Shown here piece after piece: positions 55,174-62,361 of a stretch of DNA of 64,000 bases. Location: NCBI RefSeq assembly GCF_025642155.1, contig NZ_CP106798.1, positions 3,720,001-3,784,000 on the forward strand. Direction: 5' to 3'. Every line of letters begins with the position of its first letter. Within the stretch, counting starts at the first letter, position 1. Made by a program: the position numbers and the translations under genes. The notes below the pieces were generated by a model that was not told the origin of the DNA, ran no database searches, and saw only the letters and a list, made by a program, of their open reading frames with translations. Source of the stretch: Streptomyces sp. HUAS 15-9 (GTDB lineage: Bacteria; Actinomycetota; Actinomycetes; Streptomycetales; Streptomycetaceae).

Positions 55174-56367
55174 TCAAGCCGGCTGCGCGGCGGAGTGCAG
55201 CACCGGGGTGACTGCCGGGGCCGGGTCTCGGGGGGTGTGGGGGTAAGCGGTTGTCCGGTGCTGGAAGGAGAGAATCTTTGGGTTCAGGACGACGCCGTCG
55301 CGGATCTCGATGGCCTTTCTGACCGTGGGGTCGGCCTCCCAGGCCGCGGGGCCGCTCATGACCTTGCGCAGGTAGGGCAGGAGTGCCTCGCTGATTTCCC
55401 ACGTGGCCGAGTTCCACAGGTGGGACGGGCTGTGATCCACTGCGTAGTAGTGGCAGCCCGCCCCCACCGTGAGCATCGGCTCGCCGAAGGTGGTCGGACG
55501 GGCCCACGCGAAGCCCATGCCCTCGTCGCAGGCGACGTCGATGAAGAAGGCCCCCGGTCGGAACAGGGCGAGTTCCTCTTCGGTGACGAACATGAGCGGC
55601 GCGTCGGTGTCCTGCAAGACGCAGTTGACGATGATGTCGAACCCGGCCAGGTACTCCGCCAGCGGCACGGAACCGGCCGCGGTGAATGCATGCAGGCGCG
55701 ACGAATCGCTCTCCTGCTGCGCGAAGTGGCCCATCACGACCGAGGGCATGGGCGAGGCCACCGCTGCCGCGGCGCGCTGGGTGAGCACCGTGACGTCGGA
55801 GACCCCCATGGAGCCCAGGCCGGTGACCGCGCCGCGCGCCGTGGCGCCGAAGCTGATGACCACAGCGCGCAGACGTCGCCCGTAGCTGCCGGTCAGCCCG
55901 CCGAGCTGCAGGGCGTGCAGCACCGAGCAGTAGCCCGCGAGCTCGTTGTTCTTGTGGAACACATGGACACTGAAGGCGCCCGTGGACGTCCAGTGGTTCA
56001 TGGCCTCCCAGGCGATGAGGGTCAGCCGTCGGTCGATGGCGAGCTGGGTCAGCTCCTCGTCCTGCACACAGTGCGGCCATCCCCACAGCACCTGGCCCTC
56101 ACACAGCGCGGTGATGTCGTCGTGCATCGGTTTGGGCAGCAGCAACACGTCGCACTCGGCGAGGAGTTGCTCGCGGGAGCGCAAGCCCGCCACGAGCGGT
56201 CCGAGCGTGTCGTCAGCGACGCCGAACCGTTCGCCGTAGCCCTGTTCCAGGAAGATCCTCCCGCGTACGTCCGCCGCGATCCGGTCGAGGTGAGCAGGGT
56301 GCAACGGCAGGCGGAACTCGTTCTCCTTGCGGGAGGAGGCGAGTACTCCGAGACTCATCAGGCTCAT
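55174..56367 (-). CDS. N5-(carboxyethyl)ornithine synthase-like dehydrogenase
   Basis: A 397-residue protein of the alanine dehydrogenase/PNT family. It has NEFRLPLHPAHLDRI at the N-terminus, VLWGWPHCVQDEELTQLAID in the middle, and VACDEGMGFAWARPTTF with YYAVDHSPSHLWNSAT towards the end. The pattern fits N5-(carboxyethyl)ornithine synthase, which condenses pyruvate with ornithine using NADPH, better than alanine dehydrogenase. GAGGAA five bases before ATG 56367 supports the start. A small Cys-rich gene precedes it. Confidence 0.78.
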   Translation of the reverse strand: MSLMSLGVLASSRKENEFRLPLHPAHLDRIAADVRGRIFLEQGYGERFGVADDTLGPLVAGLRSREQLLAECDVLLLPKPMHDDITALCEGQVLWGWPHCVQDEELTQLAIDRRLTLIAWEAMNHWTSTGAFSVHVFHKNNELAGYCSVLHALQLGGLTGSYGRRLRAVVISFGATARGAVTGLGSMGVSDVTVLTQRAAAAVASPMPSVVMGHFAQQESDSSRLHAFTAAGSVPLAEYLAGFDIIVNCVLQDTDAPLMFVTEEELALFRPGAFFIDVACDEGMGFAWARPTTFGEPMLTVGAGCHYYAVDHSPSHLWNSATWEISEALLPYLRKVMSGPAAWEADPTVRKAIEIRDGVVLNPKILSFQHRTTAYPHTPRDPAPAVTPVLHSAAQPA

Positions 56368-56432
56368 ACGCTTCCTCATCATTTCGTTCGCTTCGCGCTC
56401 GGCGTGCTTGGTGTGGCTGCCCGATATCTGGG

Positions 56433-56705
56433 TCAGGAGCCGTCGGCCCGGTGCCTGCGGACGCGCTCGGCCAGCGGGAGGGGCGTTTCGTCCAGACCGT
56501 CGATCGACCCGCTCGCCATGCGTGCACACGTCCCGTGGCAGGCGAGGAGCTGCCTGTCGTCGCGGTGGGAAACCACCACCGCCTCCGGGTCGTGTGCGTT
56601 GCGGTAGTCGGTGCCGCAGATGAGGCAGGCCAGTCCGGAGAGCATCTCCGCGGTCGGTTCGGGACGGTCCCGGCGGCGGCCGGAGATCGAGTCCTGTGAA
56701 TACAT
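56433..56705 (-). CDS. small Cys-rich protein upstream of the synthase
   Basis: A 90-residue protein with CLICGTDY and CHGTCARM, a likely zinc site. AGAGG lies eleven bases before ATG 56705. It is followed 65 bases later by the synthase on the same strand, so they may be co-transcribed. Function unknown. Confidence 0.65.
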   Translation of the reverse strand: MYSQDSISGRRRDRPEPTAEMLSGLACLICGTDYRNAHDPEAVVVSHRDDRQLLACHGTCARMASGSIDGLDETPLPLAERVRRHRADGS

Positions 56706-57142
56706 GCGTCCCGCATCCTCTTGATCGGTTCAAAGTCGTGCTGATCGGTCCAGCCGTGCTGAGCGGCCCAGGGTCGTGCGCGAGATGTCCTAGTGCCCCG
56801 GGGCAGCCCGGAAGCCGGGAAATCCGCTACCGCGCTGCGCGGGACCGGATATGGAAGGCGGCGTGACGGTGCGGGCCAAGAGGCATGTCGCGGCTCATTT
56901 CCGGCCGGATCCGACGTACGCCGGCCTGTGCCGTTGTCCGAGGGCGACGCCGAAACTGATGACGGCGTGCCAGGTGCCCTCGGTGCCGCAACCGTACTCC
57001 CTTCCGGAGTCCGTACGTGCCGGATGCCGGACCCCGGAGCCGTCCCGCCGGGGCGTCATCGAGCTCTTCCCGCTTGTGCGGGAACCTTCCCGGCGCTGCG
57101 GACGTTATGGGCAGCGGTTGTAGTTGAAGTTTGCGAACGTGG
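56706..57142. other. gap without supported genes
   Basis: No coding frame with motifs is seen. The right end merges into the cold-shock gene leader. Confidence 0.4.
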
Positions 57143-57174
57143 AAACGCCCGCGGAGTTCTGACAGCGGGCGTTT
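57143..57174 (+). terminator. hairpin in the csp upstream region
   Basis: AAACGCCCGC pairs perfectly with GCGGGCGTTT over 12 bases, about 100 bases before the cold-shock gene. It is terminator-like in form, but may instead be a leader structure of the csp message. Confidence 0.5.
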
Positions 57175-57275
57175 CGCCGTTTCGGGGGTTTTCTTCGACG
57201 GCCGGCGACCAACAGCCCGGGGATGGCGTGATCGCGCGCATTCCGACCCAGCCGCCATCTCGAAGGAGACAGCAC

Positions 57276-57479
57276 ATGGCTCAAGGAACAGTGAAGTGGT
57301 TCAACGCGGAGAAGGGTTTCGGTTTCATCGCCCCTGATGAGGCCGGTGCCGACATCTTCGTCCACCACTCGGCGATCGATACCGACGGCTTCCGCTCCCT
57401 GAAGGAGAACCAGCGGGTGGAGTTCACCGCCAGCCAGGGCCCCAAGGGCATGCAGGCCGACCAGGTCCACGTGCTTTGA
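57276..57479 (+). CDS. cold-shock protein (CspA family)
   Basis: A 67-residue cold-shock domain. RNP1 is [10 protein letters not shown] and RNP2 is DIFVHHSAI, with the KWFNAEKG start. It binds single-stranded RNA and DNA as a chaperone. GAAGGAG lies seven bases before ATG. A strong terminator follows, then a desaturase, suggesting a cold-response neighbourhood. Confidence 0.95.
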   Translation: MAQGTVKWFNAEKGFGFIAPDEAGADIFVHHSAIDTDGFRSLKENQRVEFTASQGPKGMQADQVHVL

Positions 57480-57489
57480 GGGCACCCTT

Positions 57490-57524
57490 CCCGAGGCAGG
57501 CCCGCACCGCGGGCCTGCCTCGGG
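57490..57524 (+). terminator. terminator after csp
   Basis: A perfect 16-bp stem (57490 to 57505 with 57509 to 57524) with a 3-base loop, ten bases past the stop. Confidence 0.88.
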
Positions 57525-57612
57525 CGGCTTCCGCAGGATTCCCGACGCGTGCGGCATCCTGCGCCCCGTCCCTCGCGCCGTGGGCAGCGCCGTACCTCCC
57601 GAAGGGAACACT

Positions 57613-58704
57613 GTGACCACTGACGTCAGCGACCGGAGCCCCGATCCGGCGGGCCCCGCCGAGATGACCACGCCCCCACCCGGCAGCCGGGGCAGCGACT
57701 ACGCCGCGCTGTCCCGCGAGGTGAGGCAGAGCGGGCTGCTGACGCGGCGTCCGGGCTACTACTGCGTCAAGGTCGGCGCGAACCTGCTTCTGCTGGCCGG
57801 CGGATGGACCGCGTTCGCGCTGATCGGGCAGTCGTGGTGGCAGCTGCTGACCGCCGCCTTCCTGGCGGTGATGTTCACCCAGACCGGGTTCATCGGGCAC
57901 GATGCTGGACACCACCAGATCGCCGCCTCCAAGCGCGTCAACGACCTGCTCGGCCGCCTGCACGCCGACCTGCTGATCGGCCTCAGCTACGGCTGGTGGA
58001 TCGCCAAGCACAACCGGCACCACTCCCACCCCAACCACGTCGACCGCGATCCCGACATCGCCGACGGCGCGATCGCCTTCACCCGGGACCATGCGCGCGT
58101 CCGCAGCGGGGCGTACGCCTGGCTGGCCCGTCACCAGGCCTGGCTGTTCTTCCCGATGCTGCTTCTGGAAGGGCTCGCCCTGCACGTCGCCGGCGTACGG
58201 GCGCTGCTCGACCGCACCGGCACCACAACCTCGCGGACGACCAAGCTGGCCGACGCGGGCCTGCTGGCAGCGCATCTGGGCGGCTACCTCGCCGCTCTGT
58301 TCCTGGTCCTGTCCCCCGTCCAGGCCGTGTGCTTCCTTCTCGTGCACCAAGGGCTGTTCGGGCTGTACATGGGATGCTCGTTCGCGCCCAACCACAAGGG
58401 CATGGCCCTGTTCGCCAAGGACGACAAGATCGATTTCCTGCGTCGGCAGGTACTGACCTCACGCAACATCCGCGGCCACCGGTTCACCGACTTCGTGCTC
58501 GGCGGGCTCAACTACCAGATCGAACACCACCTCTTCCCCTCCATGCCGCGACCCAGCCTGCGACATGCCCAGAAACTCGTGCGCACGTACTGCGCCCGGC
58601 ACGGCATCGCCTACCACGAGACCGGGCTCTTCAACTCCTACGCCCAGGTACTGCGGTACCTCCACACGGTCGGCGGCCCGCTGCGCCCCGAGCTGGAGTA
58701 CTGA
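57613..58704 (+). CDS. membrane fatty acid desaturase
   Basis: A 363-residue protein with four to six hydrophobic segments and the three diiron histidine boxes HDAGHH (about residues 97 to 102), HNRHHSHPN (about 134) and QIEHHLFP (about 303). The Q-x-x-H-H third box is typical of acyl-lipid front-end type desaturases. It inserts double bonds into membrane acyl chains. GAAGGG precedes GTG 57613. Confidence 0.92.
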   Translation: MTTDVSDRSPDPAGPAEMTTPPPGSRGSDYAALSREVRQSGLLTRRPGYYCVKVGANLLLLAGGWTAFALIGQSWWQLLTAAFLAVMFTQTGFIGHDAGHHQIAASKRVNDLLGRLHADLLIGLSYGWWIAKHNRHHSHPNHVDRDPDIADGAIAFTRDHARVRSGAYAWLARHQAWLFFPMLLLEGLALHVAGVRALLDRTGTTTSRTTKLADAGLLAAHLGGYLAALFLVLSPVQAVCFLLVHQGLFGLYMGCSFAPNHKGMALFAKDDKIDFLRRQVLTSRNIRGHRFTDFVLGGLNYQIEHHLFPSMPRPSLRHAQKLVRTYCARHGIAYHETGLFNSYAQVLRYLHTVGGPLRPELEY

Positions 58705-59058
58705 TCACTTCGCCGTTCGTGCCCCTCATCTCCTCCACCGGGTGCCGCGCGACACCACCAGCCCGCTGTCGTATTCAGAGATCACGGCCTGCGCCCTGTC
58801 CCGGAACCTGTCTTTCTCCAGAATGCGCGCGACGTGCCGGCACCTGCTGCTGCACCACCCGTGCGCGCAGATCACCCAGCTCCTCGCAGTCACCGGATCT
58901 GCTCCGCTGCTTCTTGCGGCCCCCGGGGGTCCCGTGCCGGCCGCCGTGCTCGGCGACCTCACGAGTACCGGGACGCGGGCGCCCGAGGAGCCCGCTCGTC
59001 GGTCGGATCGGCCGGCCCTCAAGGACGGGATCCGCCTTCACACCTGCCCGGCGACGGC
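58705..59058. other. eroded region upstream of the second PP2C copy
   Basis: It probably held the promoter and start of the ancestral gene. The frame is open from 58834, but its sequence before 59059 is Arg/Pro-rich and not family-like. Confidence 0.4.
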
Positions 59059-60048
59059 CTCACGGACGGCGAACCACAGGTGATCGACGGCTCCGAGGCG
59101 GGCCGCTGCTTTCTCGACGCTCACCCCGTCGAGCAGCCCGAGGACGACGGCGTGCAGGTCCACCTCCCGCTGCTGGACGGCGGCGACCAGGTCGGGGTCA
59201 TGGCAGTGACGTTGGACAGCATCGATGACCACGACCGTCGCATGCTGCGCAGGATCGCCGGCCTGGTCGCCGACCTACTGGTGACCAAGCACGGCTACTC
59301 CGACCTGTTCTTCGGTGTCCGACGCGGTGAACCGATGAGCGTCGCCGCGGAGATCCAGTGGTCCCTGCTGCCGCCGCTGGCGATGATCATGCCTCGGGTC
59401 GCCGTGGCCGGGATCCTGGAACCCGCCTATGACATGGCGGGTGACAGCTTCGACTACGCCGTCAACGGAGACGTCCTCCACGTGGCCATGATCGACGCGA
59501 TGGGCCACGGTCTGGACGCGGCCACGATGGCCACCGTGGCCATCGGTGCCTACCGCCACGCCCGCCGCGCCGGCACCGGGCTGCCGGAGATCTACGCCTT
59601 CATGGACCGCGCTATGGCGGACCAGTTCGGCCCCGAGCACTTCGTCACCGCGCGGATGCTGCAGCTGGACACCACGACGGGACATCTTCAGTAGGTCAAC
59701 GCCGGGCACCCGTCACCGATGCTCGTCCGTGATCATCACGTCGCGCTCCGGCTCAACGGTCCGACGACCCTCCCTGTCGGCTTCGGCGGTCCGGAGCCTC
59801 AGCTGAGCGAGATGAAGCTGGAGCAGGGGGACCGCCTCCTCTGCTTCACCGACGGACTGATCGAGGAACACGCGACCGGGGAGGAGGAGTTCGGGGAGGA
59901 CCAGCTGATCGACTGGGTGAACCAGTTGGACAGAACCGGCCGCGGGATCCGGGCGGTGGCGCGCTCCCTGTCCCACACGTTCAAGCGGGCGCGGGGCGGG
60001 CACACCACGGATGACGCGACGCTGCTCCTGGTGGAGTGGCGCGGCTGA
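59059..60048 (+). pseudogene. GAF-PP2C phosphatase interrupted by an amber codon
   Basis: The C-terminal half of a GAF domain (VHLPLLDGGDQVGVMAVTLD) runs into a PP2C core with MSVAAEIQWSLLPPLAM and DAMGHGLDAATM. A TAG at 59692 to 59694 stands where the sister copy has Leu (MELVNAGHP there, HLQ-stop-VNAGHP here). After it the same phase continues intact through FTDGLIEEH to TTDDATLLLVEWRG. Single-base change TTG to TAG would explain it. The 5' end is also degraded. Confidence 0.8.
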
Positions 60049-60095
60049 CCTCACCGCCTTCGTGCGGTACGGCTCCGCCGGCCACGGCTCGCTCG

Positions 60096-60578
60096 TCAGT
60101 CCGGCGGCACGTGCGCGCTCCCGGTGTCGATGAGAATCCGTTCCGCCTGGGTGACGTTGTCGGCCCGGACGGCCTGAGCCATCGCGGCGCGGGCGGCCTC
60201 CGGTGCCGCGTCTGGCGGAACCACCAGCAGCGAGAAGACGTCCTGATCGCCGCGGGTGATCAGGACGGTGTCGTCGCCCACCGGGAAGGAGTCGATGTGC
60301 ACCACCCGGTCCTCGACGACGATCCGCGTCGGGAGCCCTTCCCAGGCCGCGGTGTCCAGCCCGACGCGCGTGACGGGGCCGAGGTGGCCGGTGAGGGCGC
60401 TCAGCAGCGCGGGCAGCTCGGCACCGATGTCGCGCGACCGCGGCCACCACGCACCATCGAGAACGCCTTCGCGCGACTCCGTGGTCTCCAGCCGGAGCAG
60501 CGCACACCCGGGCCGTACGGCCTCGTGAGCGCCACTCGGCAGATGCCGGGAAGCCGGGGACGTATCGGAGCCGGTCAT
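60096..60578 (-). CDS. DUF5994-type protein
   Basis: A 160-residue protein with GVLDGAWWPRSRDIGAELPA at about residues 38 to 57 and later IVVEDRVVHIDSF, the pattern I recall as DUF5994, an actinobacterial family of unknown function often found near stress-signalling genes. ATG 60578 is chosen over GTG 60587; neither has a strong ribosome site. Confidence 0.75.
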   Translation of the reverse strand: MTGSDTSPASRHLPSGAHEAVRPGCALLRLETTESREGVLDGAWWPRSRDIGAELPALLSALTGHLGPVTRVGLDTAAWEGLPTRIVVEDRVVHIDSFPVGDDTVLITRGDQDVFSLLVVPPDAAPEAARAAMAQAVRADNVTQAERILIDTGSAHVPPD

Positions 60579-60587
60579 GAGGATCAC

Positions 60588-61433
60588 CGTCTTCGGGAAT
60601 CGGTGCGATCACGGGACTCGCCTCGCCTTCCCACGCTACTCCTCGTGCCACGGGCGTCGATGTTTCCAGGGCCCCGCCCCTTCATGGCATCAAGTCAAAT
60701 GAGACGTTCGCGTTGCTATGAACCTTGTGGTTCGGGTTCCCTGCGTTTGGTCGGGTCGTCGATCCAGACCTGGCCGGATATCTCGAGTGGCTTCGGTCGG
60801 CGGGCGAGGCGCTCGGGGCGGCGTCGAGCACTCAGTGGCAAACTGCGGTGCCCAGTCGCAATGAGCTGCACGAACATCGTGCTCAGAATGGCCACCTGAA
60901 GTGCACCTCGTCCTCCCACGCGAAATCGCCGCCCTCGAAGCCGAACGCTGTGGCCCCTACCCCAACGCCTTCGGCCTGTGGACCAGCTGCGGCCTCCGTG
61001 GCCGCGTCGAGCGCCGCTGCGCGGCCGACGACCCCGACCGCTCCCGCCAGCCCTGTGCGCCGCGTATGCCCAGCCCTGGAAGTGGGTGCCCTAACCGCAC
61101 GCCTGCGGCTACGTCGGCGCGCTAGAGATCCGCCCGAGCGTCCTGTACGGACTGGTCCCGCAGATGGGCCCGAGCGACTAGCCCGTGCTCAGCGGCCATG
61201 AGAGGCCCGCGCAGACGGCCAAGGGCCCCGACCCCTGATGGGAACGGGGCCTTCGGCGTCCCCAAAGGGTCTGCGGTGCTCACCGCTTCGACCCCCGCAG
61301 CCGACCTCGGGCGACTCCCCGGCCCCCGTTCCTAGGGCCTCGTGGGGCCCTCATGGGAACGTCATGGGAACGGAAGGCCGAGTAAGGACAGGGAAGGATC
61401 AGGAGGAGGGGCTCCCTGTTTACAGCCGCAGGC
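60588..61433. other. eroded region, possible mobile-element remnants
   Basis: Short protein-like pieces occur in different phases: HLVLPREIAALEAERCGPYP at about 60901 and HACGYVGALEIRPSVLYGLV at about 61090 to 61150. There is a hairpin near 61223 to 61250. No intact gene is seen. Confidence 0.4.
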
Positions 61434-61835
61434 GTGGCTGTTCCGCGGTGGCTGCACTTTCTGTCACGGCGATCGTTTCGCGCAGTAGGTCGCGGGCCGT
61501 GGCCAGGTCGGCCGCTGCGAGCCCTGGCCCGACTGGCGACTGCCTATCCGTCCGTACCGCTGGTGATCAGCCAACTGGGCGGCCTGAACTGGATGGACGC
61601 CATCCAGTTGGTCCGAGACACGCCCAGCATGTTCCTGGAGCTGTCCACGGCCAACGTGATCTTCGCTGTTCGTCTGGCCATCCGGGAGATACCGGACCGC
61701 ACCCTGTTCGGCTCGGACGCCCCGTACGGCGACCCGGTACTCGCCCGCACCGCTGTCGAGCGCCTCACTCGCTCCGGTGAGGTACGCGACCGGGTATGGG
61801 GAGGAACAGCAGCCCAGCTTCTCAGGCTCACCTGA
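61434..61835 (+). pseudogene. 5'-truncated amidohydrolase
   Basis: From about 61510 the frame matches the C-terminal third of the amidohydrolase_2 family: LARLATAYPSVPLVISQLGG, then LFGSDAPYGDP with the metal-ligand Asp, ending in GGTAAQLLRL. The N-terminal TIM-barrel two thirds with the HxH site are absent, and the upstream sequence is unrelated. Confidence 0.72.
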
Positions 61836-62017
61836 CCCCGCCGGCGGTTGGGTGCCGTACAGCAGCGAAGTACAGCCCCAGAACCGTGCCAGGTCGTGCG
61901 GGGGACCACGGGGAATGGTGGGGACCAAGTCGTCGACCAGTCAGCTGCCGTAAACCGCTCCGCCACAGGTCAGCCCAGCAAGCGCCCATAGAGAACCCAA
62001 GCTTCCCAAGCTCAGAG

Positions 62018-62046
62018 CGCGAGTTCGATTCCCATCACCCGCTCCA
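62018..62046 (+). other. decayed tRNA-Gly 3' end
   Basis: The sequence ending GATTCCCATCACCCGCTCCA resembles the T-arm and acceptor of Streptomyces tRNA-Gly (usual form GATTCCCGTCACCCGCTCCA). Two T-stem pairs are broken and the 5' part is missing. A terminator follows, as after real tRNAs. It is probably an old attR. Confidence 0.6.
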
Positions 62047-62051
62047 GCGCA

Positions 62052-62083
62052 AAGCCCCAGGCCAGCAGCCCGGGGCTTCTTTG
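62052..62083 (+). terminator. terminator behind tRNA-Gly fragment
   Basis: AAGCCCC (62052 to 62058) and GGGGCTT (62072 to 62078), followed by CTTT. Confidence 0.65.
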
Positions 62084-62314
62084 CTGTCCAGACCTGCCCA
62101 AGTGTCTCGCGCCCGATGCCCCCTCGCCCGGCTGGTCAGCCGTCGCGTTGCGCTGCTCTCGGACATCCGATCCAGCCCGACCGCCACTTTCCTCTTCCGC
62201 TCAAGATCCGAGTGCTGATACATCAGCGCGGCCCGCTCCGAGAAGTGGCCGGCGCGCGCCGTCGTGAGCGTGGCACTCGGCTGTATCGCATCCTCTGAGG
62301 GGGATGTATCCCAA

Positions 62315-62344
62315 GGCCCGGCGAGTCATCGGATGCGCCGGGCC
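62315..62344 (-). terminator. terminator of the Ig-like protein gene
   Basis: A perfect 9-bp stem GGCCCGGCG/CGCCGGGCC with a 12-base loop, 18 bases beyond the leftward stop. Confidence 0.7.
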
Positions 62345-62361
62345 GTGGGGGGCGGGCGGCC

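Noticed and set aside
54538..56607. Long rightward frame of nearly 690 codons starting at 54538
   Set aside because: Only the first 200 codons resemble a PP2C domain; the rest is the antisense shadow of the synthase gene.
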